From the NCBI RefSeq assembly GCF_025961225.1, contig NZ_JAOQNG010000010.1:920501-984500 (forward strand): a stretch of DNA of 64,000 bases, given 5' to 3'. A program made the translations under genes and the position numbers. The notes beneath the pieces were generated by a model. It had not been told where the DNA came from. It did no database searches and was given only the letters and a program-made list of their open reading frames with translations. This stretch comes from Azospirillum canadense. GTDB lineage: Bacteria; Pseudomonadota; Alphaproteobacteria; Azospirillales; Azospirillaceae. Below, piece after piece: positions 1 through 8,131 of the stretch (position 1 is the stretch's first letter; each line of letters opens with the position of its first letter).

Positions 1-345
1 AATATGGTGGTGCGCGGGCAGACTCTGCTCGGCCCCTGGGAACTGCTCCGCTTCGTGAAGGGGATCGAGGCGGCGCTCGGGCGGAGCGAAGGCGGCCTGC
101 GCTTCGGTCCCCGCCCTATCGACATCGACATCCTGCTCTACGGCGAACTCGTCATGTACGCACCGGAACTGGAGATCCCCCACCCGCGCATCGCGGAGCG
201 GGCCTTCGTGCTGTGCCCGTTGGCCGACATCGCGGCGGATCTGGTCCATCCGGCGCTCAGCCGCAGCATCGGGCAGTTGGAAGAGGCCGTGCCAGGCCGG
301 GATACGGTGGTGCCGGTGACCGGCATGATCGCGGAAGCGGTCTGA
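1..345 (+). CDS. folK: 2-amino-4-hydroxy-6-hydroxymethyldihydropteridine pyrophosphokinase, C-terminal part
   Basis: This enzyme moves pyrophosphate from ATP to 6-hydroxymethyl-7,8-dihydropterin in cytosolic folate synthesis. The reading frame is open from base 1, so the N-terminal part lies outside the window. What remains shows the FolK signature 'GPRPIDIDILLYG', which carries the paired acidic residues that bind magnesium. It is followed by 'EIPHPRIAERAFVLCPLADIA', typical of the end of the family. The frame ends at 343-345. The next gene downstream is a FolB-like protein, which suits a folate locus. The ATG at base 4 is internal, because the residues before it belong to the same domain. 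Confidence 0.93.
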   Translation, partial: NMVVRGQTLLGPWELLRFVKGIEAALGRSEGGLRFGPRPIDIDILLYGELVMYAPELEIPHPRIAERAFVLCPLADIAADLVHPALSRSIGQLEEAVPGRDTVVPVTGMIAEAV

Positions 346-374
346 TACCGGTAACCCGGGGCGCGCCCGCGCGC

Positions 375-407
375 CCTCCACACCCACCTCCACACCCACC
401 TCCACAC
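375..407. repeat. 12-bp tandem repeat, 2.75 copies
   Basis: The unit cctccacaccca occurs twice in full and once in part between folK and the folB-like gene. It is a simple pyrimidine/A-rich minisatellite with no visible gene in it. Confidence 0.8.
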
Positions 408-531
408 GATGGCAATCGCGGGCGCTTGCGCTATAGTGCCGTCGGCGTGGCGACGACACGGCCGCCTGGAGACTGCTTTTTTGGCCAACCACACTGATTC
501 CCGACGCGCCGACGCCGCTTGCGACGCGACG

Positions 532-879
532 ATGACCTACACCATCCTGCTTCGGGATTTCACGGCCACCGTGTCGCTCGCCGGCCGGCCGGACCGCACG
601 ACCGCGCGCATCAACCTGGAGCTGAAGGTCAGCCACCCCGGCCGCGACTTCCCGGACGACATCGCCGCCGTCATGTCCTATGAGGACATCGTCGAGGATC
701 TGCGCCGCCTGTGCGCGGAGGACGCGGTGCCCGGCCCCGATTACCTGGCCGACCGCGCGGCCGTCCTGTGCCTCGCCCACGCCAAGGTCCGCCGCGTCCG
801 CGTGGATGTGGAGCTGTCCTCCGCCCTGCCCGACATGACGGGATCCGGCGTGTCGATCACCCGCGAACAGGCGACTTGA
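532..879 (+). CDS. divergent dihydroneopterin aldolase-like protein (FolB family)
   Basis: The 115-residue product has FolB length and fold signature: 'INLEL' on the second strand, 'MSYEDIVEDL' with the conserved Tyr-50, and the 'VRRVRVDVEL' strand. FolB normally cleaves 7,8-dihydroneopterin in folate synthesis. Two residues important for that chemistry appear to be missing. By hand alignment with E. coli FolB, the Glu of the 'GVxxxE' loop is Pro-20, and the Lys near the C-terminus (SKP in E. coli) is Leu-95. The start is set at ATG 532, because the in-frame codons before it do not resemble FolB; TTG 481 is a possible alternative. It may be a non-catalytic or altered paralogue, with the real folB elsewhere. 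Confidence 0.72.
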   Translation: MTYTILLRDFTATVSLAGRPDRTTARINLELKVSHPGRDFPDDIAAVMSYEDIVEDLRRLCAEDAVPGPDYLADRAAVLCLAHAKVRRVRVDVELSSALPDMTGSGVSITREQAT

Positions 880-983
880 CCCGGCCGAAGCGACTCTTAA
901 GGAGCGCTTCCGGTGATGCAATCGGCGTAATCCTCAAGAAGGCATAGCCGAAGGGTGGTGCATTGAGGCATTTAGGCTGGATG

Positions 984-1008
984 GTCATCCGCCGTCCGGC
1001 GGAATGAC
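984..1008. repeat. imperfect inverted repeat
   Basis: GTCATCCGCCG and CGGCGGAATGAC form a hairpin with one bulge about 100 bases after the folB-like stop codon. There is no T tract, so it is not a standard terminator. It may protect the 3' end of the folate transcript. Confidence 0.4.
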
Positions 1009-1017
1009 ATGAAATTT

Positions 1018-1060
1018 CGCAATGCAGTATCATTGCGCAATTCTATTCTACGCGTATAAT
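1018..1060 (+). promoter_or_regulatory. sigma-70-type promoter with overlapping inverted repeat
   Basis: A -35 element TTGCGC (1033-1038) and a perfect TATAAT (1055-1060) lie 16 bases apart, upstream of the gene at 1103. A perfect inverted repeat, CGCAATG-cagtat-CATTGCG (1018-1037), overlaps the -35 element. A regulator bound there would block or position RNA polymerase. The AT-rich core stands out in this GC-rich sequence. Confidence 0.6.
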
Positions 1061-1102
1061 AAAATTGATCGGCGAAAACCAGCCGATGCCAGGGAGGAAA
1101 GC

Positions 1103-1261
1103 ATGGACCATCAGAAGGATCCGACGCTGTCGGAGATCCTGGACGAGCCCATCATCGTGGCCCTGATGAAGCGCGACGGCATCAGCCGTGAGTGCTTGAA
1201 CCAGCTCCTCGAACGCGTAAGGCGCAATCTGCGCGCCCGCGAAGAGCGGATGGCCGCCTGA
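1103..1261 (+). CDS. small conserved-looking protein of unknown function
   Basis: This 52-residue protein starts at ATG 1103, behind a good ribosome site (agggaggaaa), and 43 bases after a strong promoter. It is charged, mostly helical and soluble. The pattern 'DPTLSEILDEPIIVALMKRDG' followed by a basic helix recalls small Rhodospirillales proteins of unknown role. There is no membrane segment, cysteine cluster or DNA-binding motif that I can name. It stands alone, converging with the response regulator at 1331. The own promoter and inverted repeat suggest dedicated regulation. Confidence 0.65.
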   Translation: MDHQKDPTLSEILDEPIIVALMKRDGISRECLNQLLERVRRNLRAREERMAA

Positions 1262-1330
1262 CGGCAATCCCGACGGGACCGCGCCCGCAGCGCACACCGC
1301 ATCCCCACCATCAGAACCGGGGCTGGGCGT

Positions 1331-1699
1331 CTAAGCGCCCAGCACATCACGTACGGCGTCCATCACCTCAGCCGGGGTGAAGGGTTTGCGCAGGGTCTTC
1401 TGCGCGCCCAGCGCTTCGGCCACTGGAAGGACGTCGAGCGAGGCGCGCGCGCCGCCCCCGGAAATCGCGATGATCTTGATGTTGGGGTAGCTGCGCCGCA
1501 GTTCCATGATCGTCGCCAGCCCTTCCTGGTTCGGCATGAAGATGTCCGTGATCACGAGGTCGGCGGGCTTCCGGCGGAAGGCGTCGACGCCTTCGATCCC
1601 GTCGCGCGCGCCGACCGCCTCGTGTCCGCCGCGGGTCAGGGTGCGTAGAAGCATGGTGCGGACCATGTCGTCGTCGTCGATGATCAGCACGTTGGCCAT
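1331..1699 (-). CDS. single-domain response regulator (CheY-like)
   Basis: The 122-residue protein is one receiver domain with no output domain. It has the acidic pair in 'LIIDDDDMVR', the phospho-accepting Asp in 'DLVITDIFMPNQEG', and the conserved Lys in 'LRKPFTP'. It should therefore accept phosphate, unlike the degenerate receiver of the kinase gene just upstream. ATG 1699 is chosen because a GAGGAGG ribosome site precedes it and the domain begins at once. The hybrid kinase ends 37 bases upstream on the same strand, so the two are probably one transcript and a cognate pair. Confidence 0.93.
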   Translation of the reverse strand: MANVLIIDDDDMVRTMLLRTLTRGGHEAVGARDGIEGVDAFRRKPADLVITDIFMPNQEGLATIMELRRSYPNIKIIAISGGGARASLDVLPVAEALGAQKTLRKPFTPAEVMDAVRDVLGA

Positions 1700-1736
1700 G
1701 GCGGCGCGTCCTCCTCGTTGCTTGTGCTTGCTTCCA

Positions 1737-4169
1737 TCATGCCGACCGGGGACCCCGGCCCGTGGTGGTTTCCGCGTTCCGTCCGGCCTTCTGGGCCAAC
1801 CGCTCCTCCACAAGCTGGCGGGCCAGGGTCACGAACTGGTCCGGCACGACCGGCGTGCGCAGGATGCGCGTCACCCCCGCCGCTTCGACCGCCGCACCTT
1901 CCAGTTCGCTGTCGGGGCTGGTGCAGACCAGGATCGGGATGCCCGGCGACGCGGCCGCGAAAGCGCGCGCCAGGGTCAGCAGCCGCCAAGCCTGCCCGGC
2001 CGGACCCTGCTCCAGCACCACCAGATCGAACCGCTCCGGCGCGATGGTGAACAGGGCCAGCCCCCGCCGGCTGCCGGCGGACGCGACGACCTGGAATCCC
2101 TGCATCCGCAGCAACCGTCCGGCCATGCCCAGCATCGTGCGTTCGTCCCCGACCAGCAGGATGCGCCCGCGCCCGCGCTTGATGGCGCGAAGCCCCAGTT
2201 CCGGATCATGCCGCGGCAGGTAGATGGAAAAGCTCGATCCCTCACCGGGCGCGCTGACCACGTCGATCACGCCGCCGTGGTCCGCGACGATTCCGTGGAC
2301 CGCGGCAAGGCCGAGCCCCGTCCCCTTGTCCACCGCCTTGGTGGTGAAGAAGGGCTCGAAAATCCGCTCGATCAACGCCGCGTCCATGCCACAGCCGGTG
2401 TCGGACACCGTGAGGCAGAGGTAGCGGCCGGGATTCAGCCGGGCCCGCGCCAGCTCCTTCGGTGCCCCGACCGTGGCGTGCGCCAGCGTCACGACGATCA
2501 GCCGCGGCATACCGCCGCCCTTCGGGTCGTCGCCGATGGCGTCCACCGCGTTCTTGCACAGGTTCACCACCACTTGGTGGATCTGGGTCGGCGCGGCGAA
2601 CACCGCCATGTCGCCGTCGTCGCAGACGAAGCGGATGGTCACGTCGAGCGGAACGGTCGGGTGGATGAGGTGGAGCGCCTCCTCGACGATGCGCCGAAGG
2701 TCGACGACCTCGCGCCCGGCCTTTTCCTTGCGCGAGAAGGTCAGGAGCTGCTGGACCAGCCCCTTGGCGCGCTCGGCGGCGATGGTGACCTGGGCGACGT
2801 CGTCGCGGACCTCCGACCCTTCGGGCAGGCTGTCGAGCGCCAAGTGGCTGTATCCCAGGATCGCGGTCAGGATGTTGTTGAAGTCGTGGGCGATGCCGCC
2901 CGCCAGCACGCCGACCGCCTGCATCTTCTGGGCGCGGCGCATCTGCTCCTCCGCCTGCCGGCGCTCCGTCACGTCGTCGGCGGTCCCGATGATGTTGGTG
3001 ATCCGCCCGTCGGCCTCCCGGACCGGCGCGATGGTCACCGACGCCCAATACAGGCCGCCGTCGCTGCGGCGGGCGGGAAGCTCGCCCTGCCATGTCTCCC
3101 CGCCGGACAGGACGCGCCACATCTCCCGGAACTCGTCGGAGCCGGTTTCGGCGAAGCAGAGCGCAAAGCTTTCCAGGTCGTGGACCGCGGACGCCTCGCG
3201 CCCGGTCATCGCGGTGAAGCGGGCGTTGACGTAGGCCACCTTGCCCATGGCGTCAGTGATCACCACCGCCACCGGGCTCTGCGCGACGGCCAGCGACAGG
3301 GTGCGCAGGGTTTCCTCGGTGCTGCGTGCCTCCGTCACGTCGCGGGAGACGGCGGCAAGGCCGAGAAGCTCTCCCGACGGGCCGCGGTAGGGCGTCTTGA
3401 TGGTTTCCAGGAGTGCCTCGCGCCCATCCGGCAGCCGCACCGATTCGACAATGCGGCGGGGCACCCCGACCCGCAGCGCTTCCCGGTCATCGGCGCGGAA
3501 CGCCTGGGCGAGGTCGCGCGGGACGAGGTCGAAGTCGCTGTGTCCGACGATCTCCTCCTCGGACCGGCCGAGAAAGGCGGCGAAGGCGCGGTTGCAGCCG
3601 ACGAAGACGCTGTCCAGGTCCTTGAAGAAGATCAGGTCCGGTATGGAGTCGAGCATCGCCTGCAGGAGCGCGCGCTCCGCGCAGGGCATCGCGTGTTCCG
3701 GTTGGGCGTGTTCCGGTTGGGCGGTCTCCGGTAGGGCATCCGCCGGTTGGGGTGGGCCGCAGCCGCGCAGTCCGGTGATGTCGAAGGCGTGGCTGACAGC
3801 GCGCAGGCCGCCGTCCGGCTGCGGGTGCAGCACGGTGACGGTCTGCCACCACGACACCCGACCATCGCGGTCGACGACGCGGTGGTCAGCGTGCCGCGCG
3901 CGGTCGTGTCCGCACCGGCGTGCCCGCGCGATCTCCGTCAGGAAACAGTCGCGGTCGAGCGGATGGAGGAGCGCTTGAAGGCAGGGCTCGCTTTCTGCCG
4001 TCTCCCCCAGCATGCGGAGGACGGTGGGAGAGGCGGCGTCAATCCGACACCCTTCCCCCTCGCGCCACCGGATGACCAGCAGTGCGTCGTCCGACACCGG
4101 TAGGATCGCGTCCGCCACCACCCGTTGCACGCCCCAAGCGGAGAAATTGCCGGAGCCAAGTCTACCCAC
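1737..4169 (-). CDS. PAS-domain hybrid sensor histidine kinase with degenerate receiver domain
   Basis: The 810-residue protein has no clear membrane segment, so it is a cytosolic sensor. Three PAS-type regions (about 20-135, 165-285 and 288-405) precede a HisKA domain with His-428 in 'GGIAHDFNN'. The ATPase domain follows, with 'HQVVVNLCKNAVDA', 'DTGCGM' and 'GTGLGL'. The C-terminal receiver (about 668-785) is unusual: one pocket Asp is Gly-674, the phospho-acceptor is Glu-720 ('DLVVLEQ'), and the conserved Lys is Thr-772. It probably cannot be phosphorylated and may be locked in one state. Phosphate may go to the separate response regulator at 1331-1699. The start is a GTG without a strong ribosome site and is uncertain. 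Confidence 0.92.
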   Translation of the reverse strand: MGRLGSGNFSAWGVQRVVADAILPVSDDALLVIRWREGEGCRIDAASPTVLRMLGETAESEPCLQALLHPLDRDCFLTEIARARRCGHDRARHADHRVVDRDGRVSWWQTVTVLHPQPDGGLRAVSHAFDITGLRGCGPPQPADALPETAQPEHAQPEHAMPCAERALLQAMLDSIPDLIFFKDLDSVFVGCNRAFAAFLGRSEEEIVGHSDFDLVPRDLAQAFRADDREALRVGVPRRIVESVRLPDGREALLETIKTPYRGPSGELLGLAAVSRDVTEARSTEETLRTLSLAVAQSPVAVVITDAMGKVAYVNARFTAMTGREASAVHDLESFALCFAETGSDEFREMWRVLSGGETWQGELPARRSDGGLYWASVTIAPVREADGRITNIIGTADDVTERRQAEEQMRRAQKMQAVGVLAGGIAHDFNNILTAILGYSHLALDSLPEGSEVRDDVAQVTIAAERAKGLVQQLLTFSRKEKAGREVVDLRRIVEEALHLIHPTVPLDVTIRFVCDDGDMAVFAAPTQIHQVVVNLCKNAVDAIGDDPKGGGMPRLIVVTLAHATVGAPKELARARLNPGRYLCLTVSDTGCGMDAALIERIFEPFFTTKAVDKGTGLGLAAVHGIVADHGGVIDVVSAPGEGSSFSIYLPRHDPELGLRAIKRGRGRILLVGDERTMLGMAGRLLRMQGFQVVASAGSRRGLALFTIAPERFDLVVLEQGPAGQAWRLLTLARAFAAASPGIPILVCTSPDSELEGAAVEAAGVTRILRTPVVPDQFVTLARQLVEERLAQKAGRNAETTTGRGPRSA

Positions 4170-4268
4170 GCGCGAGGGCGATATGAAGCGCCGCCATGCC
4201 GAACGGGCCCATCCGGGAGGAATGACGCTTGGGCGGATTGTCGCAGGGGAGTGGCGCCTAACGCACCC

Positions 4269-4628
4269 TTACCGCACCGACACCACGCGGAACGGCCGCT
4301 GGATGCCATCATGCTCGGTGATGGAGATGTATTCGCCCTCCACCAGCGTGTGGCGGTCGAAGCGGAAGATCGGCTCGTCGTCGTCCGCGTCGTCCTCGTC
4401 ATAGTCGAACAGCCAGCCCTTGCCGCGATGGATCAGGTGGCCGGTCTGGTCGTCCTCGCCGCGCCAGAAGCGGTGGACGGTGCAGGCGGTCTTGTGCGTG
4501 CGCCATTCCTCGGGGTCGAGATGGCCGTCCGCGGTCAGCGGCGCGGTGAATTCATAACCGTGGTCGGCGCTTCCCTCCGGATGGTCGGCGGTGCGGGCCA
4601 GTTCGAGGCGGATTTTCTTGAGCGGCAC
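4269..4628 (-). CDS. conserved hypothetical protein, 119 residues
   Basis: I do not recognise a named family. The protein is soluble and rich in His, Trp and acidic residues. It includes the acidic run 'DYDEDDADDDEP' followed by 'IFRFDRHTLVEGEYISI', which reads like a small beta domain. The start is GTG 4628, chosen because a ggaggac ribosome site lies nine bases before it and upstream residues look non-coding. It lies 100 bases upstream of the hybrid kinase on the same strand and may be cotranscribed with it. Confidence 0.75.
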   Translation of the reverse strand: MPLKKIRLELARTADHPEGSADHGYEFTAPLTADGHLDPEEWRTHKTACTVHRFWRGEDDQTGHLIHRGKGWLFDYDEDDADDDEPIFRFDRHTLVEGEYISITEHDGIQRPFRVVSVR

Positions 4629-4803
4629 GGGCGTTGTCCTCCGGCAGAAACGGGGAGCGCGTCGCCCGCGCCCCCCGCGTTTTCCTCCCCATCCAACTTT
4701 CCGGGCGGCCCGGTTGTTCCGGCGCCTGCCCCTTCCCCGGCTGGTTTCCCCCCAAGCCGTTTCCCAAAAGGCCGTTTGCCGAACAGCGCCCCCTTGCCTC
4801 TTT

Positions 4804-5064
4804 TCAGAGCGCCGGATGATGCGCCACGAACCCATCCAGCACCACCACCAGCTGGTCGGCGTGTCGGGCCTGGCCGTGGCTGCGCGCGTTTTCGATGTCG
4901 TCGCGGATGATGCGGGCGATCCGGCGCGGGCCGTCGGCGGCGTGCACCAGGCAGCAGCCCAGCTCCACCGCAACCATTTCCGGCAGGTGCTCGTGTTCCG
5001 CGATGGCGTCGATCTCGTCTTCGGTCAGATCGCTCAGCGCGATGCAATCGTCGATCGTCAACAT
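4804..5064 (-). CDS. small conserved hypothetical protein, 86 residues
   Basis: The product begins 'MLTIDDCIALSDLTEDEIDA' and contains alpha-helical stretches, two adjacent Cys ('ELGCCLVHA') and the segment 'IARIIRDDIENARSHG'. The pattern is familiar from Rhodospirillales genomes, but I know of no assigned function. ATG 5064 follows the purine-rich ribosome site gggaaggga. It precedes the 119-residue unknown on the same strand with a gap of about 175 bases. Confidence 0.7.
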   Translation of the reverse strand: MLTIDDCIALSDLTEDEIDAIAEHEHLPEMVAVELGCCLVHAADGPRRIARIIRDDIENARSHGQARHADQLVVVLDGFVAHHPAL

Positions 5065-5233
5065 GGCGCGTTCCCTTCCCGATTGCCGGGCCGCCGTCGG
5101 ATACCGTCCGGCAGCGGCCCTGTGGTTGTTCACCACCGGCGTGGAGGGCGCATTCAGCAGACAGCGCCGCGCGTCGGGTTGACGTTCCCGCCCGACGATC
5201 CGACCGCGGCGATCGTCCCGGAGTCCGGCCCGG

Positions 5234-6100
5234 TCAGTGGGCCATCAGCACGGGCAGACCGGCGTGGTTCAGCACATAGCGGGTCACGCCACCCAGGATC
5301 ATTTCCCGCATCCGACTGTGCCCGTAGCCCCCCATGACGAGGAGGTCCGAGCCCAATTCCGCGGCCCTGTTGATGATGGTCTGGCCGACGGGTTCCGATC
5401 CCGGCTTCAATATAGTTAACTGAACGTTAACTCCGTGCCAAGCCAGATAATCGACCGTGCGACGACCCGCCGCAGCCTCCGTATGAGCGGTTTCGGCGGT
5501 CAGCACATGGACCGTGTCGGCGTTGCGGATGAAGGGCATCGCCCCGGCGATCGCGCGGGCGGATTCGGCGCTGCCGTTCCATGCGACAGTGATGGTCCGG
5601 CCGATTTCGTCCGGAAGATTGCCGGGCACCAGCAGCATCGGCCGGGCGGCGCCGAGAAGCGCCGTCTCGACCGTGGCGTAGGCTTGGGTGTCGGTGTCCA
5701 GCCGGCTGTGCGCGAAGACCAGAAGGTCGGCCAGCCGCCCTTCCAGCGGCACCACGTCCTCGATCCGGCCGACCACCTCGCGCCAGCGGGCGCTCGGGCC
5801 TTCGACGCCCGAGGGGACATCCCGCAACTCGATTTGGGCGTCCTGCACCACCGCGTCGAAGGTGCGGCGGGCGGTGCGCAGGTGGCTGTTCGCCTCCCCC
5901 TCCGCGGCGCGCATGATCTCTTCGACCATGGCGCCCGACATGCCTTCGCCGAGCATCGGGACGGCGTCCCGCGGGTCGAGCTTCACGAACAGCGCATCGA
6001 CGTGGGCGTCGAACGTCCGCGCGATCTGAATGGCGGCGTTCAGCGCCACCGGGTCGCTGTCGGTGCCGGCCAGCGGCACGAGAATCGTCTTCAGTGACAT
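5234..6100 (-). CDS. universal stress protein, tandem UspA domains
   Basis: The 288-residue cytosolic protein consists of two UspA-like domains. The N-terminal one begins 'MSLKTILVPLAGTD'. The second holds the ATP-binding pattern G-2X-G-9X-G(S/T) as 'GGYGHSRMREMILGG'. Tandem Usp proteins act in stress survival, often with ATP binding. ATG 6100 follows a strong gggggag ribosome site. The second domain contains a short AT-rich stretch (5411-5431) with two GTTAAC hexamers, which is out of character for the gene. No close partner gene is on the same strand. Confidence 0.93.
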   Translation of the reverse strand: MSLKTILVPLAGTDSDPVALNAAIQIARTFDAHVDALFVKLDPRDAVPMLGEGMSGAMVEEIMRAAEGEANSHLRTARRTFDAVVQDAQIELRDVPSGVEGPSARWREVVGRIEDVVPLEGRLADLLVFAHSRLDTDTQAYATVETALLGAARPMLLVPGNLPDEIGRTITVAWNGSAESARAIAGAMPFIRNADTVHVLTAETAHTEAAAGRRTVDYLAWHGVNVQLTILKPGSEPVGQTIINRAAELGSDLLVMGGYGHSRMREMILGGVTRYVLNHAGLPVLMAH

Positions 6101-6252
6101 GATCTCCCCCCGGGCCGTTTCCGCCGGCCCTTTATCGGACGGTGGTTCGGTGCGCCGCGTCCAGCGCCGCGCGTCCTTCGCCTGCGGGCGTCGAGGACTG
6201 TGCGTCGGCCATTGTACCGCATCGGACGGCGGCGCGCCCGTTCCACCTGGAA

Positions 6253-7818
6253 TTACGCCAGTCTTTCCCGCACGGCCGCAAGCGCGTCCGCCGCATCCCT
6301 GCCCGCGTCCACACGCAGCCAATCGATCGCGCCGACATCATAGGATTCCTGGCTTTTCGCCACCTCCGCCGTGGCGTCGGAGGCATCGCCGCGGCGAGAT
6401 GCCACACGCGCTACGCGCGTGTCCAAGGGCGCGTCCAGCCAGACGCCGTCGAATTTCAACCCGGAGTCCCGTGCCGCCGCGGCGATGGCCGCGCGCTCCT
6501 CCGGTCGGGCGTGGACCGCGTCCACCACCGCCGCGTGGCCGGCGGCGAGCACCCGCCGCGCCTTGTCCACCAGCATGGCGTAGACCCGGCGGGTGACCGC
6601 CGCGTCGTAGGCCTCCGCCGGCAACCGGTCGGTGTCCGCCGCCCCGAACAGCCGCTTGCGCAGCACGTCGGAGCGCAGCACCACCGCCCCCGGCATGGGC
6701 CCCAGCCACGGCGCAAGTCCCAGGGCGAGTCGCGTCTTTCCGGTCCCGCTCAGCCCACCGACGGCGACCAGTCGTGGCGGTGCCGGATCCAGGGCACGGA
6801 TGGCAAAATCCAGATAGCCGGCGGCCTCGCGCTCCAGTACGGCCGACGAGTCCTTGGCCGCCGCACCATCGTCGGCGCTCAGCTTGGCCGCCGCCGCGGC
6901 GACCTTCGCCCGCACGGCGGCGCGCATCGACAGGAACAGCGGCAAGAGCGCCAGTCCGTCTAGATCGCCGGTGGCGTCCAGCCAGCGGTTCAGTACGGCG
7001 TTGGCGTGGTTGCGCAGGCCGCGCTGCTCCAGGTCCATCACCAGGAACGCCAGGTCGTAGGCGATGTCGATGACCGCAAGGGACTCGTCGAACTCGATCC
7101 CGTCGAACAGGGTCGGCTGGCCGTCGAGAAGCACGATGTTGCGCAGGTGCAGATCGCCGTGTCCGTGGCGCACGAGACCGCTCGCCCGGCGCGCCTCCAT
7201 CAACGGCGCGAGGCGTTCCAGCGCGGAGGCCGACCGGGACGCGAGTTGCTCGACGTGCTCCGGCGGGAACAGGGCCGGGGTTTCGCGAAGCTCCCGCAGG
7301 TTTCCGTCGACGACCGCGCGCATGGCCTCGGCCCCGCCGCCGTCCGTGCGGCGCTCGGCCGCTTGGTGGAAGGTGGCCACCGCGTCGGCTAGGTCGCGCA
7401 TCAGGTCGTCGGTGAGCGCGCCGCGCTCGGCCATCCGCTCCAGGAGGGCATCGGCCGGGAAACGGCGCATGACGACGACCCAGTCCACCACTTGATCGGA
7501 AGGCACCGTGCCGCCTCCACCGAATGCCAGCCCATCCTCACGTCGCACCACCGGCTCGACGCCCAGATAAAGGGTCGGCGCCGTGCGGCGGTTGAGCGCC
7601 AATTCCGCCACGCAGGCGGCGTGCCGTCGCTCGACGGATGAGAAGTCCAGGTAGGGGTAGCGCACCGCGCGCTTCAGCTTGTAAGCCCGGTCGCCGGCCA
7701 GGAACACCATGGCCGCGTGCGTGTCCACACGCTCCACCGCCGCGCCGCCGTGACTGCGCGGGTCGCCGAGAAAGGCGGCCACCTCCCGCTGCACCGGATC
7801 GGACTGCGCGTGCTGCAT
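6253..7818 (-). CDS. fused APH-like kinase / P-loop ATPase (gluconokinase-like)
   Basis: The 521-residue protein joins two parts. The N-terminal part (about 1-320) resembles aminoglycoside/choline phosphotransferases, with the catalytic loop 'HGHGDLHLRNIVL' and the metal-binding 'FDGIEFD'. The C-terminal part (about 345-515) is a small P-loop kinase-like domain with Walker A 'GGLSGTGKT'. This fusion is widespread in proteobacteria and usually annotated as a bifunctional aminoglycoside phosphotransferase/ATP-binding protein; its substrate is unknown. There is no reason to infer antibiotic resistance from the APH fold alone. The ATG at 7818 has only a weak ribosome site. Confidence 0.88.
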   Translation of the reverse strand: MQHAQSDPVQREVAAFLGDPRSHGGAAVERVDTHAAMVFLAGDRAYKLKRAVRYPYLDFSSVERRHAACVAELALNRRTAPTLYLGVEPVVRREDGLAFGGGGTVPSDQVVDWVVVMRRFPADALLERMAERGALTDDLMRDLADAVATFHQAAERRTDGGGAEAMRAVVDGNLRELRETPALFPPEHVEQLASRSASALERLAPLMEARRASGLVRHGHGDLHLRNIVLLDGQPTLFDGIEFDESLAVIDIAYDLAFLVMDLEQRGLRNHANAVLNRWLDATGDLDGLALLPLFLSMRAAVRAKVAAAAAKLSADDGAAAKDSSAVLEREAAGYLDFAIRALDPAPPRLVAVGGLSGTGKTRLALGLAPWLGPMPGAVVLRSDVLRKRLFGAADTDRLPAEAYDAAVTRRVYAMLVDKARRVLAAGHAAVVDAVHARPEERAAIAAAARDSGLKFDGVWLDAPLDTRVARVASRRGDASDATAEVAKSQESYDVGAIDWLRVDAGRDAADALAAVRERLA

Positions 7819-8131
7819 GGCCGAAGTCTAGCACGGCCGGACCATCACGGGGCGGATCCGCCCGGTTCGCAGGCGCGTCCATGCGTCGCGGCCCGTGAAT
7901 CCATCGGTGCTAACCCCACTCCGCAATTGGGAGGGTGAAGGTGGCTGCACCTCCTCCATTGACGTGGGGGCATTGCGTAACGACATCAGGGAGTAGCACC
8001 GAAAGGCGCTTGCAAACGCGGAACGCGCGCCCGTAATGACACACCAGTGACAAGTTCGGGCGTGGTATGGTCCGACGGCTTTGGTTTCTGCGTTTTTGCT
8101 TGGGGCAACGCACAATCGGGAGTGTTCCGCC
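7819..8131. other. divergent intergenic region
   Basis: This 313-base stretch separates the APH-like gene from the outer-membrane barrel gene. I see no ORF, hairpin or convincing promoter. A TTGACG at 7959-7964 lacks a matching -10 element. It must hold promoters for both flanking genes. Confidence 0.6.

Noticed and set aside
375-407. possible CRISPR repeat
   Set aside because: Units are 12 bases, adjacent without spacers, and fewer than three; it is a simple tandem repeat.
1506-3734. 742-codon open frame opposite the hybrid kinase
   Set aside because: It is antisense to a gene with full kinase motifs and has no domain of its own.
6253-7818. aminoglycoside resistance gene
   Set aside because: The APH-like fold is fused to a P-loop domain in a widespread housekeeping family; resistance is not supported.
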